Of a stretch of 64,000 bases of DNA, positions 34,812 to 43,876 are shown piece after piece. Numbering within the stretch: the stretch's first letter is position 1; the number at the start of each line of letters is the position of its first letter. The position numbers were made by a program, and so were the translations under genes. The notes beneath the pieces are model-generated. The model was given only the letters and a program-made list of their open reading frames with translations, was not told the DNA's origin and made no database searches. This DNA comes from Paenibacillus dokdonensis (GTDB lineage: Bacteria; Bacillota; Bacilli; Paenibacillales; Paenibacillaceae), in contig NZ_STGQ01000001.1 in assembly GCF_004916975.1 (NCBI RefSeq), positions 3,775,674-3,839,673 on the forward strand, read 5' to 3'.

Positions 34812-35573
34812 CTATGTCTCTTCCTCCAGCAAAATCTCCAGCATTTGCTCACGGTCATTCATCATTTTCCGGGTAATAATGTAATGCTCTGTTTCCTCCA
34901 GAGCAACCTGGCGCATACCCTCTTCGTCCAGCAGCCAGATCTCGGCATGCGGGTAAGTCATCAAGATCGGTGAATGCGTAGCGATCACGAATTGCGACTG
35001 TTTGGTGACCAGCTGATGCATGCGCGTCAGCATAGACAGCTGCTTCAGGGGCGACAAGGCTGCCTCCGGTTCGTCCATGAGATAAAGTCCCCGACCTCCG
35101 AAACGATTCATAAAGGTCGCGAAAAAAGATTCGCCATGAGACTGTTCATGAAGAGATTTGCCGCCATATGAATCCCTGATGAGAGGTCCGGATCCCCACT
35201 CGGCATCGAGCTGATCAATGTTGGTTGCCACGTTATAATAGCTCTCCGCACGAAAAAAGAAACCGTCCCGTGGACGAACTACTCCCTTGGCGAGCCGCAT
35301 ATAGCGGTACAGCTCCGAATGTGATGACTTGGTTTCGAAAGAGAAGTTCAGCGTTCCACCTTCAGGATTAAAGCCCCAGGCAACAGCCATCGCCTCAAGA
35401 AGCGTAGACTTTCCCGATCCGTTCTCCCCGATAATGAATGTCACCGGCTTTTGAAACGAGAGACTGTAGAAATCGTGAACTGCCGGCAGACTAAAGGGAT
35501 AGGTCCGGAAGGAAGGTACCTCCTCCCTTTTCAGCATCATACTCCGCAAATATAATGAACGCGGGTCTAACAT
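34812..35573 (-). CDS. AAA-family (SMC-like) ATPase
   Basis: 253-residue cytoplasmic ATPase with an ABC-type head. Walker A GENGSGKST is at about residues 49-57, the ABC signature region SHGESFF at about 148, Walker B GLYLMDEPEAALSP at about 163-176, and the switch His in ATHSP at about 200. There is no coiled-coil arm and no membrane segment, so it is a compact stand-alone member of the predicted-ATPase group related to RecF/OLD heads. AAGGAG lies upstream of the ATG. No nuclease partner or toxin gene is next to it, so a defence role is not supported here. Function unknown. Confidence 0.85.
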   Translation of the reverse strand: MLDPRSLYLRSMMLKREEVPSFRTYPFSLPAVHDFYSLSFQKPVTFIIGENGSGKSTLLEAMAVAWGFNPEGGTLNFSFETKSSHSELYRYMRLAKGVVRPRDGFFFRAESYYNVATNIDQLDAEWGSGPLIRDSYGGKSLHEQSHGESFFATFMNRFGGRGLYLMDEPEAALSPLKQLSMLTRMHQLVTKQSQFVIATHSPILMTYPHAEIWLLDEEGMRQVALEETEHYIITRKMMNDREQMLEILLEEET

Positions 35574-35626
35574 GAGGACTTCAGCTCCTTATGTCTCTTA
35601 CTTATCACACTGTATACATGATCAGA

Positions 35627-35669
35627 AAAGGACATCATCCAACCTTATTATGGATGGAATGATGCCCTT
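35627..35669 (-). terminator. Terminator after ddh
   Basis: Imperfect stem (AAGGACATCATCC against GGAATGATGCCCTT) followed on the minus strand by a T-rich stretch. Confidence 0.6.
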
Positions 35670-35691
35670 GATACGACTTGTCCAGTTAAAA

Positions 35692-36666
35692 TTACAGCAA
35701 TTTCTTGCGGAGCTGCTCTGCAGATTTAGGCGACAGCAGTCCAAACGGAATGTCAAATACGGTCTTGGCGCCTTTATCTCCCTGTGCAGACAGCTTCGCA
35801 GCCGCACGAGCATAAGCTACCAGTACGCTGGCAGTAAATTCAGGGTTGCTGTCCAGCTTCAGGCCGAATTCGATGATTTGGGTGCTGTTCTCACCAGTGC
35901 GTCCGCTGCGCAGCACGGTACCGCCGTGAGGCATAGCGGAGTGGTTAGCCTTCAGCTCATCTTCACTGATAAAATTCACGGTTGTGTCATAGTCAGAGAA
36001 GTAATTTGGCATTTCTTTAATTTCTTTTTCGATGCGGGCTTGATCCGCTCCTTCTTCTGTCACCACGAAGCACTCACGCAAATGCTTTTGACGGGTGGTC
36101 AGCTCCGGATTTTCGCCGGCGCGTACTTTGGCAACCGCATCTTCAACAGGAATGGTATACTGGACGCCATTTTTTACGCCTTCAACGCGGCGGATCGCAT
36201 CGGAATGCCCTTGGCTGACGCCGCGGCCCCAGAAGGTATATTCCTTGCCTTCAGGCAGGATAGCCTCTGCCAGCATCCGGTTCAGTGAGAAGAGACCTGG
36301 ATCCCAGCCCGTAGAGATGACACTAACATGCCCAGCTGCAGAAGCCTCCGCGTCCACAGTAGCAAAATACTCAGGAATACGCGCATGCGTATCAAAGCTG
36401 TCGACCGTGTTGAACATTTTGGCAAACTCCGGACCTTGTTCTGGCAAATCTGTAGCGGAACCACCGCATAGAATCATCACATCGATTTTACCGATGTATT
36501 TTTCCGCTTCCGAAATATGTACAACAGGCACGCCAGCCTCTACGCCCTTTGGCTCGCGGCGGGTGAAGATGGCTTCAAGCTGCATATCCTGATTTTGACG
36601 GATCGCCTTTTCCACACCTTTGCCCAAGTTTCCGTATCCAACAATACCTACCGTAATCTGTTTCAT
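35692..36666 (-). CDS. ddh: Meso-diaminopimelate dehydrogenase
   Basis: NADPH-dependent enzyme making meso-2,6-diaminopimelate in one step from tetrahydrodipicolinate, for lysine and peptidoglycan. 324 residues. N-terminal Rossmann motif GIVGYGNLGKGVEKAI, then FTRREP, the substrate-binding FDTHARIPEYF and STGWDPGLFSLNR, and WGRGVSQGHSDA, all diagnostic of the family. An upstream in-frame ATG is ignored because GGGAGG lies just before 36666 (short 5-base spacing). It is monocistronic. Confidence 0.95.
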   Translation of the reverse strand: MKQITVGIVGYGNLGKGVEKAIRQNQDMQLEAIFTRREPKGVEAGVPVVHISEAEKYIGKIDVMILCGGSATDLPEQGPEFAKMFNTVDSFDTHARIPEYFATVDAEASAAGHVSVISTGWDPGLFSLNRMLAEAILPEGKEYTFWGRGVSQGHSDAIRRVEGVKNGVQYTIPVEDAVAKVRAGENPELTTRQKHLRECFVVTEEGADQARIEKEIKEMPNYFSDYDTTVNFISEDELKANHSAMPHGGTVLRSGRTGENSTQIIEFGLKLDSNPEFTASVLVAYARAAAKLSAQGDKGAKTVFDIPFGLLSPKSAEQLRKKLL

Positions 36667-36787
36667 ATAATCCTCCCAAAGCACTCAATATAGTGTCTTT
36701 TCTCATTCTTTCTGTTTTCTATTATAAACAGATTTGTGGATACATGTCATCCGATGTGAGAAAAAGCACAAATTTTCCGTATAATAA

Positions 36788-36811
36788 TACAGGGACTAAA
36801 AAGCCCCTGTA
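36788..36811 (-). terminator. Possible terminator overlapping the DUF2207 gene end
   Basis: TACAGGG (36788-36794) and CCCTGTA (36805-36811) form a 7-base stem whose loop holds the stop codon. An AT-rich stretch follows on the minus strand. Confidence 0.5.
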
Positions 36812-38712
36812 CCTCCACCGCCCCCTCCTCCACCGCTGAAGCTGCTGCTGTTGGAGTTCGATGAACTCGAAGCAATGAAGCCGAGATGACTTTGCGTGTA
36901 CATCATGGACGACAGAATATCGGCGCTGAATAAAAGAGGAATGGCAGCGGCGTAAGCTGCGGTATTGCCCTCTTCCTTCATCCGCTTTACATATCGAGGA
37001 ATGACACCAAGCAGAACAGCGTGTTCTGCATCCCGTTCTGTATGGGCCGGATCCCATTCTGCTGTATCTCTGCCTCGTCCAAGCTCTCTTCTCCAAGTCT
37101 TGAGAGCATACCGATACTGCTGTGTCTTCCTGGACATGAGGTATCTCGGAAGAAGCGCGGCGAAGAATGCGGAACATATAACTAGAAGCATGTAGGAGCT
37201 GCAAGCTTCCTCATGGACGATCTGGGTTCCGACCGCTAAGCAGGCAGCATGGTAAAGCAGAATCCATAGCTTGGATTTATATTTGAGGCAGGTCCAAATC
37301 CCTCCGGCGCCCAGAAAAATAGCAGTCAGGAGTATGCTTAAGCGGGAAGCGACATCCACGTAGTAAAGATAAATCAGCATAAGATAAAGAATGATAACCA
37401 TCAGTGGAATCAGCAGTCTGAGCAGCTTGTTCGTTCGCACCTCTTCCGCATATGGCTCTGTGTCTGCTAATGTTTTGCTCCAAGTTCTAAACTGCTTGGC
37501 ATGCTCCTCCGACTTTTTGCGGTATTGCGCAATCAGCTTCGAATCCTGCTTTTCTTTAAATGTGGGCCCTGCGACGGAGTCCAGCCGGAATACATTTTCC
37601 TCGTTAAACAGCCATTCGACCAACAGACGGTCGGCCTCATTCAGCTGCTCCACATTACCTTGAAAAGTGAACATCAGAGTTGTGTCCGGCGCTGTCGGCT
37701 CCTCCAAAAAACGTTTTGATGACGGCACTTCCCGGACCGTAACGAGTCCACGCCTGCGCAGGGACAGAAGGCCTGCGATAAAGTCTTTCTGCTTCAGCTT
37801 GCTCTTGCGAAGAATATACGTTTTCAACAGGGGATCCAGCTTCTCCAGCTCATCCTTGGTAACCTGACGGCGGCTTGACCAGGCTGATATTCTTTTCCAT
37901 GACAACAGGTACAGAATTGAACCCAGAAGGGAAATAATTGTCAGCACCTGAATGACCTTAACCGCTTCCTGCATTCTCCCCTCCCGGAGCTGCATCCGGT
38001 CTTCCCGCTTCTGTTCATTCGCGAGCAGCTGTTTTAGAGATATATCCTTCTGGTTACTTTTCATTTGAGTTAACTGATCTTGCGGGAAGAGGACCAGCAT
38101 CTGGGCATCCCCATACTTCGAAAGATTTTCGTTTTCGTAATGAACCGCGGGTTCTTCTGCGGTCGTAATACTTCCTCCCGTTCGATCATGCAGATAGGCA
38201 TGCACATCGGATTTTTTGTAATCAGACGGCAGATATACATCTACTTTGACATGATGAATGTCCTGATTGCTTTTCTTAAAAAAGCTATAATCCAGCTTAC
38301 CTGCATCACTATATCTAACAGCAGCCTGGTCGATGCGATACCGGTAATAGACCTGCTTCATCTCATCATTAGCAGCATTGTAAATATAATAAGTATCGTT
38401 ATCTCCATCCCATTTCACATTCAGGGGCTCCAGATTTTCATCGTTGAATTCACCCAGCTTCTTGCCTGGCGGCGGAACATAGGCTTCAAAAAACTCGATC
38501 CCATTCTGTTCGCCCTGATCGATATACCTGCTGGTGCCTTGAAAATTGCCTTTGAAATTGTATGTGAATAATTCCTCCACATATAAATCCCCATCGGGCA
38601 TGACATAAGCTCTCGTATCAACCTGATCCATGGAGAAGCTTTTTTTGTCGCCACAGCCTGTCATGACCAATATGAAAACAAGACATACCATCGCCAGCAT
38701 CCATTTCTTCAT
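36796..38712 (-). CDS. DUF2207 domain-containing membrane protein
   Basis: 638-residue predicted membrane protein. Signal peptide with a lipobox-like MTGC at about residues 17-20, then an extracellular DUF2207 domain (residues about 30-230; DLYVEELFTYNFKGNFQGTSRYI), a membrane helix near 255-275, a cytoplasmic winged-helix-like region, two to four further helices around 430-520, and a low-complexity Ser/Asn- and Gly-rich C-terminus ending GTGAF, a hallmark of this family. AGGAG precedes the ATG. No biochemical role is established for the family. Confidence 0.88.
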   Translation of the reverse strand: MKKWMLAMVCLVFILVMTGCGDKKSFSMDQVDTRAYVMPDGDLYVEELFTYNFKGNFQGTSRYIDQGEQNGIEFFEAYVPPPGKKLGEFNDENLEPLNVKWDGDNDTYYIYNAANDEMKQVYYRYRIDQAAVRYSDAGKLDYSFFKKSNQDIHHVKVDVYLPSDYKKSDVHAYLHDRTGGSITTAEEPAVHYENENLSKYGDAQMLVLFPQDQLTQMKSNQKDISLKQLLANEQKREDRMQLREGRMQEAVKVIQVLTIISLLGSILYLLSWKRISAWSSRRQVTKDELEKLDPLLKTYILRKSKLKQKDFIAGLLSLRRRGLVTVREVPSSKRFLEEPTAPDTTLMFTFQGNVEQLNEADRLLVEWLFNEENVFRLDSVAGPTFKEKQDSKLIAQYRKKSEEHAKQFRTWSKTLADTEPYAEEVRTNKLLRLLIPLMVIILYLMLIYLYYVDVASRLSILLTAIFLGAGGIWTCLKYKSKLWILLYHAACLAVGTQIVHEEACSSYMLLVICSAFFAALLPRYLMSRKTQQYRYALKTWRRELGRGRDTAEWDPAHTERDAEHAVLLGVIPRYVKRMKEEGNTAAYAAAIPLLFSADILSSMMYTQSHLGFIASSSSNSNSSSFSGGGGGGGGTGAF

Positions 38713-39191
38713 CCACTCACTCCTATTCCAGTACTCTCGGTGTTTTTCTCTCTGGTTTTATTTAATGTTTCTTTATATATTAACAAATGATACCTATGGT
38801 GAATCAAGAGGATAAGGTACCAATATGCGATAATCAACCATCCTCTTCCAAACACCAAAAAAGAAAAGCCCCGCACACTGCATTCATTCCTTTTGCAGCG
38901 GTACAGGGACGCAGTTTGGCGGGTTAACCGCATTATCGATTCATAGTAATATTGGGATCTGCCCAAACCGAACTTTAGGCACACGGTCATAGGTGAGCAT
39001 TCCAAAATTTCCTGTTTCACATCCGTGAGCTGTTTATAACAGAAGCCGTGAATAATCAGAGTACGGTGAATCGGTCCGATCATGACCTGCAGACTTTTCA
39101 AATCATTCTCATCATGGTCTGCTTTACCGTAAAAAAGCCGCTGCCATGTGTGTATTTGCCTCTCTGATATACCTATCAGGCTAAATACCAC
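38709..39191 (-). CDS. Hypothetical protein, possibly frameshifted or decayed
   Basis: Not recognised. The frame gives 160 residues. The first 110 look protein-like, with a helix-turn-helix-like stretch (TVCLKFGLGRSQYYYESI). The last 45 are unconvincing and run through AT-rich DNA to the DUF2207 start, ending in a 4-base overlap that may be chance. The GTG at 39191 lies inside a palindrome and has no Shine-Dalgarno. A shift to another frame after YYYES would end at a stop at 38884-38886, just before a GC-rich hairpin and T run. A frameshifted or decayed small regulator is one reading; chance is another. Confidence 0.35.
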   Translation of the reverse strand: MVFSLIGISERQIHTWQRLFYGKADHDENDLKSLQVMIGPIHRTLIIHGFCYKQLTDVKQEILECSPMTVCLKFGLGRSQYYYESIMRLTRQTASLYRCKRNECSVRGFSFLVFGRGWLIIAYWYLILLIHHRYHLLIYKETLNKTREKNTESTGIGVSG

Positions 39192-39202
39192 AAAACAGCG
39201 GC
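39131..39202 (-). terminator. Long near-palindromic hairpin with T run
   Basis: GCCGCTG (39137-39143) pairs with CAGCGGC (39196-39202). Inside, GTATTT pairs with AAATAC, GCC with GGC and GATA with TATC, so almost 66 bases fold into one interrupted hairpin. On the minus strand it ends in TTTTTT (39131-39136), 18 bases after the stop of the 39220-40206 gene, so it probably terminates that gene. It is larger than a usual terminator. Confidence 0.7.
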
Positions 39203-39219
39203 GTGATTATTTATTTTTT

Positions 39220-40206
39220 TCAGGGCCATGTCAGCTGCTCTACCGGACCAAAGCCTGTGGAAGAATCGTATTTGATATGATGTCGAAATTGCTCCAGCAG
39301 CTGTGGACATGCCTCCTGCTCCATATCCACATTGGACAACATGCCCCGTTCAAATTCAACTGAGAGCACAGTCACATATTCCTCCTGCCCCGTATCCCGT
39401 ACAACCTTCGTATCCCTGGCATGAACGAGTACCGTATCCAGCGGCAGCACGGCGAACAGCTCCCTGGCAATCCGCAATACGGAACCGCATACATATTTAC
39501 GCTCCATTTCATGCTGTTCCTCTATGTTAAGCGGACTCGCCGTCAGGATCCCTTCCTCAGTCAGCTGCTTCGACTCTACTGGAATCATCTGCCCTGAGTT
39601 CACATCCATCTCAACCTCTACTGCGGCCGCATTCAGAACGTTAAACTCCAGACCGCTTCCCAAGGTCAGCAGATCTTCCAGCGGAGCCATTTCTTCAAGC
39701 ACACGCAGGTATGCCGTTCGGTTTCCCTCGAGAATGCTGTGGGCAAAATCCGTCAGATTTTTCCACTGCAGATAATCTTGCTGATCCTGCTCTCTGGCCT
39801 GCGTTATCTGATCACTTAGCTCCTGCATCATTCCGGCATCCTGTTTCAGAAGCTTTTGCATCCGTGTCGGTTTGAAATCCCTGTAGTTCTCCTCGGCCAG
39901 CTTTTCGCGCGGTCCCGCCTCTCCTCTTCGGAACGGCGCAGCCGCGGCCGCAATCTGATCCCAAGAAATCGGTTCCCCGCATATTTGATGGATGGATGTA
40001 ATCCATTCCAACTGATTTTCGTACCATTCAACTTCAAACGCCGATTTCTCGGCTTCGCTCCAATCAGCCTGTTCTTTTTGTCTGACATTTCTTTTGAATA
40101 TCAACTCCTGACGTTTCAAACAAGCGCTGCTTTGGACTCTACGGTCGAGAAATGGCTGCATGAACGATACACCTGACACTGCCGCTTCATCGTATCTATA
40201 TCCCAT
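39220..40206 (-). CDS. Hypothetical protein, acidic, cytoplasmic
   Basis: Not recognised. 328 residues, acidic, with no signal peptide and no membrane segment. The first half is charged and probably helical (RQELIFKRNVRQKEQADWSE, then a run of Glu/Gln/Asp around 125-160). The second half looks like a mixed alpha/beta domain containing two possible beta-strand stretches (AAAVEVEMDVN, VLVHARDT, EEYVTVLSVEFERGML). The ATG at 40206 behind GAGGAG is preferred over a start 39 bases upstream. Its neighbours (SNF2 helicase upstream, an unclear ORF downstream) give no pathway. Coding is well supported by length, ribosome binding site and terminator. Confidence 0.75.
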   Translation of the reverse strand: MGYRYDEAAVSGVSFMQPFLDRRVQSSACLKRQELIFKRNVRQKEQADWSEAEKSAFEVEWYENQLEWITSIHQICGEPISWDQIAAAAAPFRRGEAGPREKLAEENYRDFKPTRMQKLLKQDAGMMQELSDQITQAREQDQQDYLQWKNLTDFAHSILEGNRTAYLRVLEEMAPLEDLLTLGSGLEFNVLNAAAVEVEMDVNSGQMIPVESKQLTEEGILTASPLNIEEQHEMERKYVCGSVLRIARELFAVLPLDTVLVHARDTKVVRDTGQEEYVTVLSVEFERGMLSNVDMEQEACPQLLEQFRHHIKYDSSTGFGPVEQLTWP

Positions 40207-40351
40207 ATCATTCTTCTCCTCACAACAAATCCATGAATTGATCACAGATAATAGGTCAAATATACTAGTGCTATGTAGGTAAATTTCGCCATTCCCTCCG
40301 GAAATCCTTCACAAATCCTTATAAGGAAAAATAATTCGATTACATATGAAC

Positions 40352-40395
40352 AAAAAAGAGGAAAAACCCAATGTCGAAACAGGATTTTTCCTCCT
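40352..40395 (-). terminator. Terminator after the SNF2 helicase gene
   Basis: GAGGAAAAA and TTTTTCCTC arms (about 40358-40366 and 40385-40393), followed on the minus strand by TTTTTT. Confidence 0.85.
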
Positions 40396-40414
40396 TATTT
40401 ATGCAGAGCAGTTC

Positions 40415-43400
40415 TTACAGAGCAAGCAGCTCGCGGATTTCCTGTTCCGAGAGTGCAGTCTGCACCTCTTCGCCAGGCTCCATCACTTCGCGAATCAAAT
40501 CTTTTTTCCGTTTCTGGAGCTCCAGCATTTTTTCCTCCACCGTACCTTTCGTCACCAACCGGATGACCTGAACGACATTCTTCTGTCCCATCCGGTGAGC
40601 CCGCCCTGCAGCCTGCTCTTCAACAGCTGGATTCCACCATAGATCATATAAAATAACAGTATCCGCCCCAGTAAGGTTCAGTCCCGTACCTCCGGCTTTG
40701 AGTGAAATAAGGAACACATCATTCTCCCCGCTGTTGAAGCGTGCACAGGTATCCACACGTTCTTTGGCCGGTGTCTGTCCATCGAGATAAAAAACCGGAA
40801 TGCCCAGCTTGCTGAGCTCACTCCGGATCATGCGCAGCATGCTGGTGAATTGGGAGAAAATCATTATTCGTCTGCCGCTGTCCAGGCAATCCTGGGCAAC
40901 CTCCAGCAGCTGCTGCAGCTTCCCGGACTCACCTTCATAGCCGTCAACAAACAAGGCAGGATGGCAGCACAGTTGGCGAAGTCTCGTAATACCGGCCAAT
41001 ATTTTCATCCGGCTCCGCTGGAAGCCCTCGAATTCTAGATCACGCATCGTTTCTTCCTTAAATTCCTCCAGATATGCAGCATAGAGCTTCTTCTGTTCCT
41101 TGCTGAGCTCGGACTGCTGCACCGTCTCGATCCGCTCAGGCAGCTCTTCCAGCACATCAGCACGCAGCCGCCGCAGAATGAAGGGCTGCACAATCCGTGC
41201 TATCCGGTCACGCGAGAGACCACGAAAGTTTTTAAGTCCGGTAAAGAGCCCCGGAAATACAGCATCGAATATGGACCACAGCTCATCAACGGAATTTTCA
41301 ATTGGCGTTCCGGTCAGCGCAAATCTGCGCCCTGCCGTTACTTCCCGCACAGCCTGAGCCGTTTGGGTAGATGAATTTTTGATGGCTTGAGCTTCGTCCA
41401 GAATCAGTGTACTGAATGTCATTTCCCGGTAGATTCGGATATCCTTGCGCAGTGATGGATAGGATGTAATGATGACATCCGCATCATAGTCAGGCATGTT
41501 GTCTCTGTCTTCATCATCCGCTTCAGGACCTGCCTCCGCATCCGCCATACGCAAAAGCATGTCATTCCGTTCTTTCTTCGCTCCCAGAGCCACTTGAATG
41601 TTAAGGGTTGGAGCAAACCGGTGAAACTCATTTTCCCAATTGTAGACGAGCGACGCAGGGGCAACAATCAGCACAGGTTGACGCGTCGGCTGCTCACGAA
41701 TTTCTGATAGAATAAAAGCAATACTCTGAAGCGTTTTTCCCAGCCCCATATCATCCGCCAGAATTCCGCCAAAGCGGTATGATCCAAGCGTTTTTAGCCA
41801 CTGGTAGCCTTCCTTTTGATAATCACGAAGCACATTAGTAAGCTCTGCCGGAATAGGAAATTCCCCATGCTCAGGACGCAGCATATGATCCAGCAAACCG
41901 CGCAGTGATTTTCCGAGCTGGAGACTGCCGCTATCTCGGTCCCTAAGCTGGAGTCCCCTGAATACAGGAAGCTGCATTCGGCTGCCGGTGATATCCCCTT
42001 TTTTCATTCCCATCTCATCGTACAGCTCACCGAACAACTGGAAGGCATCGCCTTCAAGCGACAGGTATGATCCCTCAGGAAGTCGGTAAAATTTCTTCTT
42101 CTCCACAATGCTCAGCAGAATCTTGCGGATATCCTTTTCGCTGATTCCGTCCAGCTCAAAGCTGATCTCCAGCCAGTTCGTCGTCTGGTCCGTATCCGCC
42201 TTGATTTTGGGAGCCTTTCGGCCCGTATGCATTATCTGTTTTACTCTGTCCGTTGCGTAAACCTCAACCCAGGCATCAAGCTTCGGCAGCATATGGAATA
42301 ACACATCGTACATGCTTTCCTCCTCGGAAAGATCGAGCGACCACTCCTTGTCGAAACGGATAAACTCGCTCGCATTCAGCATGTCCAGCAGCCTTTTCTC
42401 CTTTTCCGTATCTCTTACCAAAATCAGGTCTATATCTTTGCGAGCTTCCCAATCATCGGCGAGCGCATCAATGACAATCCCACCGTACACAAATTCCACT
42501 CTGGCGAAAAGGGATGTTTCATCCCGGTCCAGATAAAGCTTGGCAGACAGTGCAGGCTGCACAATTCGGTCACGAATAGCCGAATCCACCGATACTCTTC
42601 CGATTTTACGGAGGCCGGGAACAACCCTTTCCATCAGGGCATCCATTTGATGAGGGGAAACCTGAATCTTGGTATGATCCTGGCGGTACAGCATAGACTT
42701 CATCTCCGACAGAAGATAAAGCTCCCGTTCCGCAAGAAGAAATATCTTCCCTTCCAGAACGGCACAACTGTAGGCGTTCATCACCATGACCTTTTTTAGT
42801 CCCCGAATTTCAAGACCGTAAGCATCGCCGTTTCCACTGCTGATTTCAAAAGAGATTGGCAGCTTGTCCTCTGCCGCTACCATCAGGACCGGTTCGCCGA
42901 TGTCCCGCTCCAGAAGAGCTTCTGCGGCAATCAAACGCGGCAGCAACGCCCCCCAGGCAAGAGGGGGTACGGTCAAGAGACGCTGATTCCCGGAAGATGA
43001 GAAACCGCCGTAGAACCTCCCCGTCTCGTCATAAGCAAATTCGCTGTCTGCGATACACATCAGTTGTTCTATGACTGACCAGTCCTCATCCCGGAATGTA
43101 TGCAGGCTTGGATCGTAAGTGAACAGCTTGGTGAACGGAAGCTGCTTTCCTTCCTCGATATGAAGCAGCAGCTGCCGAATGTTCTGCACGACATACAGCC
43201 GTTTCAGTCCTACCTTCATTTCAATCCTGAACTTGGGATCGGGCAGGTATTCATCCGTAATTTTGCAAACAAATTCGACGCTGAGTGTTTCCTTCAGGGC
43301 ATTTGCTAGCCGCTGCCCCGCTTTGATGCGATTGTGATCTGCAGCTTTGTCAAACAATTCAATTAAGCCACCAGCCAGACGGATATCACGGGAAGTAATA

Positions 43401-43738
43401 CCGGGTGTGGGAAGGGGCAATACCTCGCCTCTGCGATGGCCCTCCTCCACTCCGTTTTTCTCTTCCTCAAGCATGTTGATCATCACGGCTGCAATATGTT
43501 TGCAGTACGGATAGTAACCCCCATATGCGGCACATTCGCATTCCGCACTAAAATCTGCCCCGTCAATATCGATATGAACATGAAAGACCTCCTGGTCCTG
43601 CACAACAGCCTTCTGGCAGCGCTCCTCTTCGTCGCGTTCCAATACCATAACCTGTCCCTGCTCTACCATCGTCTCTCCGCGTTTGAAGCCTGTGACTCCG
43701 CAAAGAGTCTTGATTCGTTGAGCGGTAAATGCCAGCAT
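40415..43738 (-). CDS. SNF2-family helicase with N-terminal SWIM zinc finger
   Basis: 1107-residue ATP-dependent DNA translocase. An N-terminal SWIM-type zinc site (C-x-C ... C-x-H, read as CECAAYGGYYPYCKHIAAV) lies at about residues 65-85. Then comes a long region with a bacterial SNF2-associated domain, then the helicase core: motif I DDMGLGKT, motif II DEAQ in LDEAQAIKN, motif III LTGTPIEN and motif VI AGRAHRMGQK. GGAAAGGA precedes the ATG. It is monocistronic with its own terminator. Bacterial members of this group are common in Bacillota and are thought to act on nucleoprotein or transcription complexes. No methylase or nuclease partner is present. Confidence 0.92.
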   Translation of the reverse strand: MLAFTAQRIKTLCGVTGFKRGETMVEQGQVMVLERDEEERCQKAVVQDQEVFHVHIDIDGADFSAECECAAYGGYYPYCKHIAAVMINMLEEEKNGVEEGHRRGEVLPLPTPGITSRDIRLAGGLIELFDKAADHNRIKAGQRLANALKETLSVEFVCKITDEYLPDPKFRIEMKVGLKRLYVVQNIRQLLLHIEEGKQLPFTKLFTYDPSLHTFRDEDWSVIEQLMCIADSEFAYDETGRFYGGFSSSGNQRLLTVPPLAWGALLPRLIAAEALLERDIGEPVLMVAAEDKLPISFEISSGNGDAYGLEIRGLKKVMVMNAYSCAVLEGKIFLLAERELYLLSEMKSMLYRQDHTKIQVSPHQMDALMERVVPGLRKIGRVSVDSAIRDRIVQPALSAKLYLDRDETSLFARVEFVYGGIVIDALADDWEARKDIDLILVRDTEKEKRLLDMLNASEFIRFDKEWSLDLSEEESMYDVLFHMLPKLDAWVEVYATDRVKQIMHTGRKAPKIKADTDQTTNWLEISFELDGISEKDIRKILLSIVEKKKFYRLPEGSYLSLEGDAFQLFGELYDEMGMKKGDITGSRMQLPVFRGLQLRDRDSGSLQLGKSLRGLLDHMLRPEHGEFPIPAELTNVLRDYQKEGYQWLKTLGSYRFGGILADDMGLGKTLQSIAFILSEIREQPTRQPVLIVAPASLVYNWENEFHRFAPTLNIQVALGAKKERNDMLLRMADAEAGPEADDEDRDNMPDYDADVIITSYPSLRKDIRIYREMTFSTLILDEAQAIKNSSTQTAQAVREVTAGRRFALTGTPIENSVDELWSIFDAVFPGLFTGLKNFRGLSRDRIARIVQPFILRRLRADVLEELPERIETVQQSELSKEQKKLYAAYLEEFKEETMRDLEFEGFQRSRMKILAGITRLRQLCCHPALFVDGYEGESGKLQQLLEVAQDCLDSGRRIMIFSQFTSMLRMIRSELSKLGIPVFYLDGQTPAKERVDTCARFNSGENDVFLISLKAGGTGLNLTGADTVILYDLWWNPAVEEQAAGRAHRMGQKNVVQVIRLVTKGTVEEKMLELQKRKKDLIREVMEPGEEVQTALSEQEIRELLAL

Positions 43739-43876
43739 GTATCTGTCCTTTCCGAAATATCCATATTCCTATATAAATTGAGCAAAAGAAAGCCTGCCTT
43801 AATATTTTGATTATCTTTTCAATATACCATAAACAGATCAAAGGAAGCGAAAAATAGAGAACTCCCGTTCCCTCAT

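Noticed and set aside
34812-35573. AAA ATPase as part of a phage defence system
   Set aside because: No nuclease, toxin, reverse transcriptase or other partner gene is next to it, and it is closed off by terminators. A lone ATPase head is not enough to claim defence.
35572-36288. 238-codon plus-strand frame opposite ddh
   Set aside because: It overlaps the firmly identified meso-diaminopimelate dehydrogenase gene on the other strand and has no family features.
40415-43738. SNF2 helicase as a DISARM- or restriction-type defence component
   Set aside because: No methylase, DUF1998, phospholipase-D or nuclease gene is present beside it. The SWIM-SNF2 form is widespread in ordinary Bacillota chromosomes.
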